Notes: generated from the sequence alone by a model not told the origin. Numbered from the stretch's first letter, positions 7,861-16,856 are shown. The stretch: 47,428 nt of DNA from AP-16 sp036395835 (GCA_036395835.1 DASWCW010000306.1:1-47428); one strand, 5' to 3'. Numbers and translations: made by a program.

Positions 7861-8604
7861 GTGACGGATGCGTTGCTGCAGATCGAAGGACTGTCCAAAC
7901 GCTTCCAAGGCATCGTTGCCTCGGATGGCGTCTCGCTCGAGGTATGCCAAGGCGAGCTCCACGCCCTGATCGGTCCCAACGGCGCCGGCAAGACCACCCT
8001 GATCAGTCAGCTCACGGGCGAGGTGACGCCGGACTCCGGCTCGATCCGTTTTGCCGATCGAGACATCACCGCGTTGCCGACGTATCGGCGCAGCGCCCTT
8101 GGGCTGGCCCGCACGTTTCAGATCACTTCGCTGTTTCTCGATTTCACCGCGCTCGACAATGTCGCGCTCGCGGTCCAGGCGCACGCCGGGCATTCGTTCC
8201 GTTTCTGGCGGGACGCGCGTCGGGATCCGGCCTTGCGCAAGCCGGCGCGTGCCGCGCTCGAGCGCGTCGGGCTTGCGCCGCGCGCCGACACGATCGCCTC
8301 CGAGCTCAGCCACGGCGAGCACCGCCAGCTCGAGATCGCGATGGCGCTGGTGGTCGAGCCGCGCGTGCTGCTGCTGGACGAGCCGCTGGCCGGCATGGGA
8401 GCCGAGGAATCCGGCCGCATGATCAAGACCCTGCTCGAGCTCAAAGGCCTGGTCACCATTCTGCTGGTCGAGCACGACATGGAGGCGGTGTTCGCGCTCG
8501 CCGACCGCATTACGGTCCTGGTCAACGGCCGCGTCATCGCCTCCGGCCCGCCCCAGGCGATTCGGTCGAACGCCGAGGTGCGCAGCTCCTATCTGGGGGA
8601 TTGA
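7861..8604 (+). CDS. ABC transporter ATP-binding protein, LivG type (orphan)
   Basis: Cytoplasmic ATPase of the branched-chain/aromatic-acid (HAAT) ABC import family. 247 residues from a GTG at 7861 (an upstream GTG at 7831 is possible). Walker A GPNGAGKTT, signature LSHGEHRQLEIAMAL, Walker B VLLLDEPLAGM and the switch histidine in VEHDMEAVF are intact. No permease, LivF partner or binding protein gene adjoins it, so it must work with components encoded elsewhere or be a leftover of a larger transporter operon. It converges on the aryl-CoA ligase gene with 8 bases between stops. A role in aromatic acid uptake is inferred from context only. Confidence 0.88.
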   Translation: MTDALLQIEGLSKRFQGIVASDGVSLEVCQGELHALIGPNGAGKTTLISQLTGEVTPDSGSIRFADRDITALPTYRRSALGLARTFQITSLFLDFTALDNVALAVQAHAGHSFRFWRDARRDPALRKPARAALERVGLAPRADTIASELSHGEHRQLEIAMALVVEPRVLLLDEPLAGMGAEESGRMIKTLLELKGLVTILLVEHDMEAVFALADRITVLVNGRVIASGPPQAIRSNAEVRSSYLGD

Positions 8605-8612
8605 GTAGTCCG

Positions 8613-10223
8613 CTATGGCGCAAGGGGCGCCGGCTGCCGAGGTTTCCGGAGCACGAATCGTTGAATCTTTCCCGTCGCGGTCTTCGGCAGCTCGGAAACG
8701 AAGTGGATCCAATGCGGGTACTTGTAGGGAGCAAGCGTCTTCTTGCATAGCTGCAGCAACTCGTCGGCGAGCACGTCGGAACCTCGCTCCTCCTGTTTCA
8801 AGACGACGAATGCTTCGGGCTTGACGAGGTCGTCCGCATCGGTCCGGCCGACGACCGCCGCCTCCATCACCGCCGGGTGCTCGACCAGCTTGGATTCGAT
8901 CTCGAACGGCGAGCACCAGATGCCGCCGACTTTGAGCATATCGTCGCTGCGGCCGCAGTAATAGAAATAGCCCTGCGGGTCGCGCCGATAGGTATCGCCG
9001 GTATCGAGCCAGCCCTCCCGCATGGTTCGCGAGGTCCGTTCTGGATCGTTCCAGTAGCAGCGCGCGGCCGAGGCGCCGGCAATGAACAACCGCCCGCTCT
9101 CGCCGTCCGCGACCTCCGCGCCATGGTCGTCGACGATACGGGCGCGATAGCCCGGCACCGGCCGCCCGCTCGCCCCGGGTTTGATGTCGTCGGGCGTATT
9201 GGAAATGAAGATGTGCAGCGCTTCGGTCGAGCCGATCCCGTCCAGGATCCACAGTCCGGTCTTTTCGTGCCAGCGCCGGAGAATCTCCGCGGGCAGCGCC
9301 TCGCCGGCCGAAACGCAAAGTCGGATCGAGGAAAGATCCGGTCGATCCTTGTCGATCGCCTGCAGATGGGCGGCATAGAGGGTCGGAACTCCGAAATAGA
9401 CGGTCGGCCGAAAGCGTTCGATGATCGGAAAGCTGGTCGCTGGACCGGGCCGATGCTCGTTGAGCACCGCGGTCGCGCCCACCCAGAGCGGCATCGTCAT
9501 ATTGTTCCCGAGCCCATAGGCGAAGAACAGCTTGGCCTCGGAATAGCAGATATCCTGCGAGCCCAATCCGAAAATGTCCACGCCCACGAGCTGGCTGGTC
9601 ACGACCATGTCGCGATGACGATGAACCGCGGCCTTGGGTCGGCCGGTCGATCCGGAAGAGTAAAGCCAAAAACAATCATCTTCGGGCGCCGCCGGGACAG
9701 CAGCGAAATCGGCCGGCGACTCCCCCGACAAGGTCCGAAGCGACGGCCCCGGCCCTTCGGTTCGAAGCACGAAGCGAGGCGGATGGGCGGCTGCGGCGAC
9801 TGCGGGCTCGACCTCCTCGGCATATTCCGGCGAATAGAACAGCGCGGCCGCGGCCGAATCGTCGATCATGAAGCTGTAGCTCGTCCGGCGGAGCAGCGTA
9901 TTGAGCGGGACCGGGACGATCCCCGCCTTGATCGCGCCCCAGAACAAATAGAAGAAGGCAGGACAATCCTTCACCACCATCAGCAACCGCTCGCCCCGCC
10001 CAAGCCCCAACCGTACGAGGGCGGCGGCACAGCGGTCGACGTTGGCGGCTAGTTGCGCGTAGGTCACGTCGCCATCCAGGGCGCGGATCGCGACTTTGGG
10101 CCCGCGTCCTTCGACGACGTGGCGATCGATGAAGGCAACGGCGACATTGAACGAGGACGGGAAGCGCAGCCGCGTCGGCCGTTGCGCCGCGTCGATTTCG
10201 ACAATGTTGCTGTGCATGGCCAC
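8613..10223 (-). CDS. hbaA: Aryl-CoA ligase (4-hydroxybenzoate/benzoate-CoA ligase)
   Basis: Activates an aromatic acid with ATP and CoA to its CoA thioester (AMP-forming). 536 residues of the benzoate-CoA ligase family: YSSGSTGRPKAAVHRH (phosphate-binding loop), KLFFAYGLGN, GIGSTEALHIF, DTGDTYRRDPQGYFYYCGR, and the C-terminal catalytic lysine in PKTATGKIQRF. The gene is divergent from hcrC-A-B, which favours 4-hydroxybenzoate as substrate, as in the hba/hcr clusters of Rhodopseudomonas and Thauera; benzoate is equally possible because the other benzoate-CoA ligase at 34097 is frameshifted. The shared promoter region has two FNR-type boxes. Confidence 0.88.
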   Translation of the reverse strand: MAMHSNIVEIDAAQRPTRLRFPSSFNVAVAFIDRHVVEGRGPKVAIRALDGDVTYAQLAANVDRCAAALVRLGLGRGERLLMVVKDCPAFFYLFWGAIKAGIVPVPLNTLLRRTSYSFMIDDSAAAALFYSPEYAEEVEPAVAAAAHPPRFVLRTEGPGPSLRTLSGESPADFAAVPAAPEDDCFWLYSSGSTGRPKAAVHRHRDMVVTSQLVGVDIFGLGSQDICYSEAKLFFAYGLGNNMTMPLWVGATAVLNEHRPGPATSFPIIERFRPTVYFGVPTLYAAHLQAIDKDRPDLSSIRLCVSAGEALPAEILRRWHEKTGLWILDGIGSTEALHIFISNTPDDIKPGASGRPVPGYRARIVDDHGAEVADGESGRLFIAGASAARCYWNDPERTSRTMREGWLDTGDTYRRDPQGYFYYCGRSDDMLKVGGIWCSPFEIESKLVEHPAVMEAAVVGRTDADDLVKPEAFVVLKQEERGSDVLADELLQLCKKTLAPYKYPHWIHFVSELPKTATGKIQRFVLRKPRQPAPLAP

Positions 10224-10281
10224 GTCTCCCGGCCCGGCGCAAAGCGCGCAATTCTCGGTACCAGGACCGCGTTGTCCATCC

Positions 10282-10295
10282 TTGACCTAGGTCAA
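10282..10295. promoter_or_regulatory. FNR/AadR-type box 1 (TTGACCTAGGTCAA)
   Basis: A perfect 14-base palindrome with the TTGAY-N4-RTCAA layout of FNR/FixK/AadR sites. Its centre is about 65 bases from the aryl-CoA ligase ATG at 10223, a distance compatible with a site near -40. AadR, an FNR homologue, activates hba and bad genes in Rhodopseudomonas palustris. Confidence 0.75.
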
Positions 10296-10350
10296 TTCGC
10301 TCAGGCTTTTTCGCAGCCATCGAGGCCGGTCCGGGGCCCTCCAAATCGAT

Positions 10351-10364
10351 TTGATCTGGATCAT
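10351..10364. promoter_or_regulatory. FNR/AadR-type box 2 (TTGATCTGGATCAT)
   Basis: TTGAT-CTGG-ATCAT differs from the FNR consensus only at the last base. It lies about 76 bases before the hcrC ATG (10434) and 69 bases from box 1, so each divergent transcript could have its own site. Confidence 0.7.
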
Positions 10365-10433
10365 GGTCGTCGGGGCCGAAACCGGGTGCTGTGGGGCGCC
10401 GCATCGGCCGCAGCAGAATTCGATGGGGTTGCA

Positions 10434-10928
10434 ATGCAATCGGCAAGTCCGCAATCCGGAAAACGGCTATTGAGGCTCAAGCTCAATGGGCGCCGCCGCG
10501 AAGACGCGGTTGCGCAGAATCAGTTGTTGGCCGACTACCTTCGCGAGGTGGTCGGGCTCACCGGGGTAAAGACCGGTTGCGACGGCGGGGAATGCGGCGC
10601 CTGCGCGGTCCTCATCGACGGCAACGTGGTTCTCTCCTGCCTCACGCTTGTGGCGCGTTGCGAAGGTAAATCGATCGAGACGATCGAGGGACTTGCCGCG
10701 CAAGGCCGGCTGCATCCGCTGCAGCGCGCCTTCCACGAGAAGCTCGGCACGCAATGCGGCTATTGCACGCCCGGCATGATCCTCGCCGCCGAGGCGCTGC
10801 TCCGCCGCAATCCGCATCCCGACGACGAGCAGATCCGTGCGGCGCTCGCCGGCAACCTGTGCCGCTGCACAGGCTACGTCAAAATCCTCGAGTCGGTGCG
10901 CGCCGCCGCCGGCATGGCCGCGTCATGA
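10434..10928 (+). CDS. hcrC: 4-hydroxybenzoyl-CoA reductase, gamma subunit (2x[2Fe-2S])
   Basis: Small iron-sulfur subunit of the xanthine-oxidase-family enzyme that reductively removes the para-hydroxyl of 4-hydroxybenzoyl-CoA to give benzoyl-CoA. 164 residues with the two expected clusters: plant-type Cys48, Cys53, Cys56 (TGCDGGECGAC) and Cys68, then Cys107, Cys110 (QCGYCTPG) and Cys142, Cys144 (NLCRCTGY). The ATG at 10434 gives the standard N-terminus; the frame is open further upstream through the promoter region. The stop overlaps the hcrA start (ATGA). Confidence 0.95.
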   Translation: MQSASPQSGKRLLRLKLNGRRREDAVAQNQLLADYLREVVGLTGVKTGCDGGECGACAVLIDGNVVLSCLTLVARCEGKSIETIEGLAAQGRLHPLQRAFHEKLGTQCGYCTPGMILAAEALLRRNPHPDDEQIRAALAGNLCRCTGYVKILESVRAAAGMAAS

Positions 10929-13258
10929 CCGCGCCGGTCGATGTCGGCGGTGCCGAACGGCGCAAAATTCCGCTGATCGACGGCATCGAGAAGGTGACGG
11001 GACGCGCCCGCTACGCCGCCGATCTCGATCATGCCGACGCGCTTGTCGGCCGCATCCTGCGCAGCCCCGTTAGCCATGCCGAGATCGTCCGCGTCGACGT
11101 CGCCAAGGCCCGCGCGCTCGAAGGCGTGGTGGCGATCGTCACCGGCGAGGATTGCGCGCTGACCTACGGGGTGCTGCCGGTCGCCATGAACGAATACCCG
11201 CTGGCGCGCGGCCGCGTGCGCTACCGCGGCGAGCCGATCGCCGCCGTTGCCGCCGTCGACGCGGCGACCGCCGAGCGCGCGCTCGAGCTGATCGAGCTGG
11301 AGCTACGCGAGCTTCCCGCCTATTTCAGCTCCGAGGCGGCGCGGGCCCAGGACGCGATGTTGCTGCACGACAACAAGCCCGGCAACCTCGAGCGCGAAGT
11401 GCATCATACGTTCGGCGACGTCGGCGAGGGCTTTGCCGCGGCCAATCTCGTGCGCGAGGCGAGCTTTTGCTGCGCGGAGGTCAATCACGCGCAGATCGAG
11501 CCGCATGCGATGCTGGCCGAGTACGACCCGCTGAGCGGCCGGCTGACCGTCCATTCCGTGTCCCAGGTCGGCTACTACCTGCATTTGATGCTCGCGCGCT
11601 GTCTCGACATGGACGCCTCGCGCATCCACGTGATCAAGCCGTTCATCGGCGGCGGCTTCGGGGCGCGCGTCGAAGTGCTCAATTTCGAGCTCGCCAACGC
11701 GCTGCTCGCCCGCGCCGCCGGCGGCAGGGTGCTGATGCGGCTCTCCCGCGAGGAGAATTTCCTCACCCACCGCGCCCGCCCGCACACCGATATTCGCCTG
11801 AAGCTCGGAATGCGACGGGATGGTCGCATCACCGCGTGCGAGTGCGAGGTGACGCAGCGCGGCGGCGCCTACGCGGGCTACGGCATCGTGACGATCCTCT
11901 ACGCCGGCGCGCTGCTGCACGGCCTCTACGATATCCCGGCGGTGAAATACGACGGCTATCGGGTCTATACCAATCTGCCGCCTTGCGGCGCGATGCGCGG
12001 GCACGGCGCGGTCGACAGCCGCTACGCGTTCGAATGCCTGGTCGATCGCATGGCGCGCGAGCTTACTCTCGATCCCTTCGCGGTGCGCCGCGCGAACATG
12101 CTCCGCGCCCCCACCCGCACGCTCAACGACCTGACGGTGAACAGCTGCGGGCTCGCCGAATGCCTGGATCGGGTGGAGCAGGCAAGCCAGTGGCGCGAGC
12201 GCATCGGCAGGTTGCCGCGCGGCAAGGGCCTGGGGCTTGCCTGCTCGCATTACGTCAGCGGCGCGGCAAAGCCGATCCATTGGACCGGCGAGCCGCACGC
12301 GGTCGTCAACCTTCGGCTCGACTTTGATGGCGCGGTGACGGCGCTCACCGGCGCCGCGGACATCGGCCAGGGTTCCTCGACCATGGTGGCGATCGCCGTC
12401 GCCGAGACGCTCGGCGTGCCGCTCGACCGCGTTCGCGTGGTTGCGGCGGACAGCGCGATCACGCCCAAGGACAACGGCGCCTATTCGTCGCGCATCACCT
12501 TCATGGTCGGGAACGCGGCGATCGACGCCGCGAAGCACCTGAAGAGGAAGCTCGTCGAGGCCGCGGCCAAGAAACTCGAAGCCCGCCCCGAGGACATCCA
12601 ATGCGCCGGCGCGACGTTCTTCGTCGGCAGCGGCGAGCAGTCGCGGCTTCCATTCGCCGAGGTGGTCGGGGCGGTGCTCGCCAACGAGGGGCCAGTGACC
12701 GTGAAAGGCTCGTTCACCTGCCCGCCGGACGCGCAAGGCGGCAAGCATCGCGGCGGCGCGATCGGTTCCACGATGGGGTTCAGCTACGCCGCGCAGGTCG
12801 TCGAGGTGAGCGTCGACGAGGAGCTCGGCAAGATCAAGGTCGAGAAGGTGTGGGCGGCGCTCGACTGCGGCTGCGCCATCAATCCGCTCGCGGTCGAAGG
12901 CCAGATCCAGGGCTCGGTATGGATGGGCATGGGCCAGGCGCTGAGCGAGGAGACGCGCTATGCCGAGGGCCTGCCGCTGCACGCGAGCCTGCTCGAGTAC
13001 CGGGTGCCGACGATAGCGGAATCGCCGCCGATCGAGACGCACATCGTGGAAAGCCACGACCCGTTCGGCCCGTTCGGCGCCAAGGAGGCGAGCGAAGGCG
13101 CGCTCGCCGGCTTTGCGCCGGCGCTCACCAACGCGGTTGCCAATGCCATCGGACTCGATCTCGGCGAGCTGCCGCTCACGCCGGATCGCGTCATGGAAGC
13201 GCTGGTCGAGCGTCGGCGCAAGGCGCGGCGTAGCGCATCGCGCGCGGCGGCATCATGA
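10925..13258 (+). CDS. hcrA: 4-hydroxybenzoyl-CoA reductase, alpha (molybdenum) subunit
   Basis: Catalytic molybdopterin subunit, 777 residues, of the hexameric HcrCAB reductase. Features: the KVTGRARYAADL N-terminus of the family, the cofactor-binding loop IGGGFGARVE, GQGSSTMVAIAVAE, and the C-terminal GAKEASEGA bearing the expected active-site glutamate. Start ATG at 10925 overlaps hcrC by 4 bases and the stop overlaps hcrB, so the three subunits are translationally coupled. The enzyme uses reduced ferredoxin for a Birch-like reduction, which fits the ferredoxin and KorAB genes nearby. Other xanthine-oxidase-type enzymes are excluded by the HcrB [4Fe-4S] loop in the next gene. Confidence 0.94.
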   Translation: MTAPVDVGGAERRKIPLIDGIEKVTGRARYAADLDHADALVGRILRSPVSHAEIVRVDVAKARALEGVVAIVTGEDCALTYGVLPVAMNEYPLARGRVRYRGEPIAAVAAVDAATAERALELIELELRELPAYFSSEAARAQDAMLLHDNKPGNLEREVHHTFGDVGEGFAAANLVREASFCCAEVNHAQIEPHAMLAEYDPLSGRLTVHSVSQVGYYLHLMLARCLDMDASRIHVIKPFIGGGFGARVEVLNFELANALLARAAGGRVLMRLSREENFLTHRARPHTDIRLKLGMRRDGRITACECEVTQRGGAYAGYGIVTILYAGALLHGLYDIPAVKYDGYRVYTNLPPCGAMRGHGAVDSRYAFECLVDRMARELTLDPFAVRRANMLRAPTRTLNDLTVNSCGLAECLDRVEQASQWRERIGRLPRGKGLGLACSHYVSGAAKPIHWTGEPHAVVNLRLDFDGAVTALTGAADIGQGSSTMVAIAVAETLGVPLDRVRVVAADSAITPKDNGAYSSRITFMVGNAAIDAAKHLKRKLVEAAAKKLEARPEDIQCAGATFFVGSGEQSRLPFAEVVGAVLANEGPVTVKGSFTCPPDAQGGKHRGGAIGSTMGFSYAAQVVEVSVDEELGKIKVEKVWAALDCGCAINPLAVEGQIQGSVWMGMGQALSEETRYAEGLPLHASLLEYRVPTIAESPPIETHIVESHDPFGPFGAKEASEGALAGFAPALTNAVANAIGLDLGELPLTPDRVMEALVERRRKARRSASRAAAS

Positions 13259-14244
13259 CCGAGCTGCTTCCCGAGTTTCGCCTGGCCCAGCCGCACGACG
13301 TCGCGGCGGCGATCGCCGCACGCCGCGAGCACCGGACCAGCCGGTATCTGGCCGGCGGCAGCGATCTCGTCGTCAACATCCGTCACGGGATTGAAACTCC
13401 CGCCGTGCTGATCGACTTGATGGGGATCGAAGAGCTTTCGCAGTGGACATGGAGCCGCGAGGGCGCGCGCATCGGCGCCTGCGTGACGGTGTCGGAGCTC
13501 GCCGCTCAACCGGAACTCCGCCAGCGTTATCGGGCATTGGCCGAGGCTGCCGAGGCGATCGCCGGTCCGGCGCATCGAACGGCCGCGACGGTCGGCGGCA
13601 ATCTTTGCCTCGACACGCGCTGCATCTATTACAACCAGAGCCAGTGGTGGCGGCGTGCCAACGCTTTTTGCCTCAAGCATCGGGGCGAGATCTGTCACGT
13701 CGCGCCGCAGGGAAAACGCTGTCATGCGGCGTTTTGCGGGGATCTGGCACCGGCGCTCATCGCGCTCGGGGGAGAAGTGGAGATCGCGGGACCGGGCGGC
13801 CGGCGGCGCATCGGGCTCGGCGAGCTCTACGTCGAGGACGGCAAGGCGCATCTCACGCTCGCCGTCGACGAGCTGGTCGTGGCCGTGCATGTGCCTGCCG
13901 ATGCGCCGCCCTCGTCCTACCGAAAAGTGCGTACGCGCGAGGCGATCGATTTTCCACTGGCTGGCGTTGCGGTTGCGCTCGAGGTGGCCGCGGGAACGCT
14001 CAAAAAGCTCCGCATCGCCGTGACCGGCACCAATTCCCGGCCGTTCCTCGTCGAAGGCACGCACGCCCTGGTCGGAAAGAGGATCGACGAAACGCTGCTG
14101 CAAGCGCTCGACAAGCTCGTGCAGAAGCAGGTGCAGCCGATGCGCACCACGATTGCGTCGGCGCATTATCGCCGCCTGGCCGCGGCGGCGCTCGCCCGGC
14201 GCCTGGTGGCGAAGCTCGCGGCCGAGCAGGTGCCCGCGCCATGA
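13255..14244 (+). CDS. hcrB: 4-hydroxybenzoyl-CoA reductase, beta (FAD and extra [4Fe-4S]) subunit
   Basis: FAD-binding subunit, 329 residues. The FAD motifs YLAGGSDLVVNIRHG and ATVGGNLCLDTRC are present. Between about residues 118 and 161 lies a cysteine-rich insertion (Cys123, Cys139, Cys147, Cys156 plus Cys118 and Cys161) matching the loop that binds an additional [4Fe-4S] cluster in Thauera aromatica HCR and that is absent from ordinary xanthine dehydrogenases. That cluster is thought to pass electrons from ferredoxin inward, so this points to a true reductase. The gene overlaps hcrA by 4 bases and its stop overlaps the following DUF2249 gene. Confidence 0.95.
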   Translation: MTELLPEFRLAQPHDVAAAIAARREHRTSRYLAGGSDLVVNIRHGIETPAVLIDLMGIEELSQWTWSREGARIGACVTVSELAAQPELRQRYRALAEAAEAIAGPAHRTAATVGGNLCLDTRCIYYNQSQWWRRANAFCLKHRGEICHVAPQGKRCHAAFCGDLAPALIALGGEVEIAGPGGRRRIGLGELYVEDGKAHLTLAVDELVVAVHVPADAPPSSYRKVRTREAIDFPLAGVAVALEVAAGTLKKLRIAVTGTNSRPFLVEGTHALVGKRIDETLLQALDKLVQKQVQPMRTTIASAHYRRLAAAALARRLVAKLAAEQVPAP

Positions 14245-14531
14245 GCTGTGCGTGCGCGGACGCTGCCGGGCCTTCGCGGACTTGGCGGACCGCGGAGGGA
14301 CTGCATGTTGACGTCAGCGGGCTCGAGCCGCCGGAGCCGATGGTCGCCATCCTGGGCCTGATCGACAGCGGTGAGGTCGAGGGCGCGCTCATCGCCCACC
14401 TCGATCGCGAGCCGATCTTTCTCTACCCCGAGCTCGACGATCGCGGCTGGAGCCACGAGCTCGTGCCCTCGTGCGGCGATCCCGGCTGTCCGGGCGAGGT
14501 GCAGCTCCGCATGGTTCGCTGGGGACCATGA
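14241..14531 (+). CDS. DUF2249 domain protein
   Basis: A 96-residue cytoplasmic protein with the DUF2249 pattern: LHVDVSGLEPPEPMVAIL, LIAHLDREPIFLYPEL and GWSHELVPS. Three cysteines lie near each end (CACADA and SCGDPGC). DUF2249 proteins are often encoded beside hemerythrins, NnrS-like membrane proteins and denitrification genes, and a role in handling NO, oxygen or metals has been suggested; none is proven. The ATG overlaps the hcrB stop (ATGA) and its own stop overlaps the membrane protein start, so it is co-translated with the Hcr subunits. Confidence 0.8.
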   Translation: MSCACADAAGPSRTWRTAEGLHVDVSGLEPPEPMVAILGLIDSGEVEGALIAHLDREPIFLYPELDDRGWSHELVPSCGDPGCPGEVQLRMVRWGP

Positions 14532-15802
14532 CGCTCGCCGCCGCCCTTCTCGGCGGCGCCAAGAGCCGGCTGCTGCCGGCATCGGTTCCGTTGCGGTTCT
14601 TCGCCGCGGCCGCGATCTTCCACGTGCTGATGTGGATCGCGCTGTTCGCCGGCGCCGAGCAGGCGACGAGCTTCCGCGGCGGAGCGGGGCCGGCGCTCGC
14701 CGCGATCCACCTGCTCACCCTGGGCGTGCTGACCACGACCGCGGTCGGCGCGTCGGTGCAGCTGCTGCCGGTCGCCACGCGCCGGGCGCTGGCGGCGGTG
14801 TGGCCGATCAAGCTGGTGTTTTGGCTGATCGTCCCCGGCTCGGCGGCCCTGGCGCTCGGGATGCTCGCGGTCTCGATTCACGTGGTGATCGCCGCCGCAT
14901 TCCTCACCACGGCCGGCCTGCTGCTGTTCGCCGCGCTGCTCGCCGAAAACCTGCGGCGTGCCGGCAGCCTGCCGGTGGTCGCGGCCTACGGCTGGACGGC
15001 GCTCACCGCGCTGGTCGGCCTCGCCGGCCTCGGGACCGCGCTGGCGATCGATTACGAGAGCGCGATCCTGCCCGATCACGGATCGTTTGCGCTCGCGCAT
15101 CTGATCCTGGGCGGTTATGGCTTCATGGGATTTCTGGCGCTCGGCTTCAGCCATGTGCTGGTGCCGATGTTCGCGCTCGCTTCCGCGTTGGCCAAACGTG
15201 CCGCGTTCGCCGGATTCGCGCTTGCCGCGGCGGCGCTGGCGGTGGGCGTCCTGGGCGCCGTGCTCGACAGCCGAGCCATCCTTGCGCTGGCCTGCATCGT
15301 CGGGCTTCTCGCCGCGGCGATGCACCTTCGGCTGATGGCGCGCACGCTTGCGGGCGGCATGCGCAAGCGTCTCGGCCTGTCGTTCGTGCTGGTTCGCGTC
15401 GCCTGGGCGATGCTGCTGCTCACGCCTCTGGTCGGCCTCGCCGCGCTCTACGGCTACGCCGGAGCGAACGGGCCGACGCTGTTCGGATTTCTGCTGCTCG
15501 GCGGCTGGCTGCTGACCTTTCTGCTCGGCGTGCTCGACCGCATCCTGCCGTTCCTTGCCTCGATGCACGTGGCGCAACCGCGCGGCTCGCCGCCGCTCGT
15601 CTCCGAGCTTGCCGCATCCTGGCCGCCGAAACTTCATGCGGCGTGTCACTGCTCGGCGCTGGCGATCATGGCCGTCGCCATCGTGCTGGACAACGCGATG
15701 CTGACCCGTCTGGGCAGCGCCGTCGGTTTGGTCGGCGCCGTGGCGTTCGCGTGGTTCACCGCGGACGTGGTGCGCCGGGTGGCCAAACCGGCGCGCGCTT
15801 GA
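14528..15802 (+). CDS. Polytopic membrane protein, NnrS/haem-copper-oxidase-I-like
   Basis: A 424-residue integral membrane protein with about 12 hydrophobic segments. Histidines sit in helices in the manner of NnrS or cytochrome oxidase subunit I-like proteins: FFAAAAIFHVLMW (first helix), AAIHLLTLGVLTT, LAHLILGGYGFMGF and LGFSHVLVPMFAL. NnrS proteins help cells under nitric oxide stress. It overlaps the DUF2249 gene and ends tail-to-tail with the GNAT gene at 15756, overlapping it by 47 bases. The exact family is uncertain; haem binding is inferred. Confidence 0.65.
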   Translation: MTLAAALLGGAKSRLLPASVPLRFFAAAAIFHVLMWIALFAGAEQATSFRGGAGPALAAIHLLTLGVLTTTAVGASVQLLPVATRRALAAVWPIKLVFWLIVPGSAALALGMLAVSIHVVIAAAFLTTAGLLLFAALLAENLRRAGSLPVVAAYGWTALTALVGLAGLGTALAIDYESAILPDHGSFALAHLILGGYGFMGFLALGFSHVLVPMFALASALAKRAAFAGFALAAAALAVGVLGAVLDSRAILALACIVGLLAAAMHLRLMARTLAGGMRKRLGLSFVLVRVAWAMLLLTPLVGLAALYGYAGANGPTLFGFLLLGGWLLTFLLGVLDRILPFLASMHVAQPRGSPPLVSELAASWPPKLHAACHCSALAIMAVAIVLDNAMLTRLGSAVGLVGAVAFAWFTADVVRRVAKPARA

Positions 15803-16355
15803 ACCGCAATGGATCAAATGAGCGCAAGATCGAAGCAGAGCTGCTGGCGGGGCGGAAGCCACAGCCGTCGAGAAAGGCGAGCAGCTCGCGGTCGCGCCAG
15901 TCGAGCTCGGTGCGGATGCGCTCGACCCTGAGCGCCGCCAAGTTGAGGAACAGCTGCGAGAGCAGCGAGCGGCCAACCCCCTGCCGCCGGTAGTTCGGAT
16001 CGACCCCGATCGTGTCCATCACCGCAGCCGGCTCGGCGCGGCCGAATTCGCCGAGATCGACCCGCGCCATCACGAAGCCTACCGCAAGCCCGTCGAGCTC
16101 GGCGACCAGCGAGACCCGCACGTCGGATTGGTGCAGCGCTTCCATGAGCTTTTGTCGCAGATAGGCTGCGCGTGCTCGCCCGGTGATGCTCTGGTCGATC
16201 GCGACGATGGCATGCAGGTCCGTCTCGGCCATGGATCGCACCGGGATTCTGTCCCGTGCCAGCGACCCGAAGGCCGCGTCGAGCGGCTTGCTGTAGTCGA
16301 CCTCGTGCGCTTCGCCGATGCGCCGAGGAATCGAGAGACTTGCGCGCGGATTCAT
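15756..16355 (-). CDS. GNAT family acetyltransferase (1)
   Basis: A 199-residue acetyltransferase. After a ~45-residue leader comes IPVRSMAETDLHAIVAIDQSI, a substrate-side region, and the acetyl-CoA motif VDPNYRRQGVGRSLLSQLF with ELDWRDRELLAFLDGCGF. The ATG at 16355 has GAGGGG upstream; a GTG at 16367 is possible but lacks spacing for a ribosome site. It is the last gene of the benzoyl-CoA reductase operon and is similar in plan to the next gene upstream. In R. palustris a GNAT enzyme (BadL) tunes benzoate gene induction by acetylating aminobenzoates, so a comparable role is conceivable but unproven. Confidence 0.8.
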   Translation of the reverse strand: MNPRASLSIPRRIGEAHEVDYSKPLDAAFGSLARDRIPVRSMAETDLHAIVAIDQSITGRARAAYLRQKLMEALHQSDVRVSLVAELDGLAVGFVMARVDLGEFGRAEPAAVMDTIGVDPNYRRQGVGRSLLSQLFLNLAALRVERIRTELDWRDRELLAFLDGCGFRPASSSASILRSFDPLRFKRAPVWPPGAPRPR

Positions 16356-16370
16356 GGACGTGGGCACCCC

Positions 16371-16856
16371 TCAAGAATGCTCGGTCGGCTCGGCGAGCGG
16401 CGCGGTCACGGAGCGCTCCAGCAACATTCGCGGCGCCAGCTCGAAACCGGAGGCCTCGAAGAACCGCAGCATCGCCTGGCTGGTCCAATCGGCCTGCGAT
16501 TGCAGCGAGCGCGCGCCATGGGCTTTCAACGCCGCCGACAGGCCGTCCATCAGGACCTGCCCGATGCCGAGATCCCGGCTCGTGGTTTCGACGCCGATCG
16601 CATCGAGCACGGCGGTGACGTGCTCGCGACCGAACTCGCCGCGCAGCAGACGGGCCATCGCATAGCCGCGCAGCGATCCGCCGCGCATCACGCCGATGTC
16701 GACGAAATCCTCGGCATGCGTCGTTGCGGCGGCAAGCCGTTTCTCGAAGAAATGCCTGCGGCTGCGGCCGGTGTGCTCGAGGTCGATGGCAACGATCCGT
16801 TGGAGATCAAGGGCGTCCAAACGGCGAAGGCCGGGTTCGGCAAGCGCAGCGGTCAT
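16371..16856 (-). CDS. GNAT family acetyltransferase (2)
   Basis: A 161-residue acetyltransferase with RRLDALDLQRIVAIDLEHTG at the N-terminus, AVLDAIGVETTSRDLGIGQVLMDGL as the acetyl-CoA binding region and a C-terminal FFEASGFELAPRMLLERS. It looks like a paralogue of the gene at 15756 (both have IVAID and VMDTIGVD/VLDAIGVE). Start at 16856 is supported by GAGGA upstream; an ATG at 16886 is also in frame. Spacing of 10 and 15 bases to its neighbours puts it in the same operon as bcr genes. Substrate unknown. Confidence 0.78.
   Translation of the reverse strand: MTAALAEPGLRRLDALDLQRIVAIDLEHTGRSRRHFFEKRLAAATTHAEDFVDIGVMRGGSLRGYAMARLLRGEFGREHVTAVLDAIGVETTSRDLGIGQVLMDGLSAALKAHGARSLQSQADWTSQAMLRFFEASGFELAPRMLLERSVTAPLAEPTEHS

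Noticed and set aside
7861..8604. A complete ABC importer for aromatic acids
   Set aside because: Only the ATPase is present at each flank; no membrane or binding protein gene was found next to either.
7531..9675. 714-codon minus-strand open frame over the LivG-type gene and the ligase
   Set aside because: It runs antisense to a clear ABC ATPase and out of frame with a clear ligase; only the latter two have motifs.
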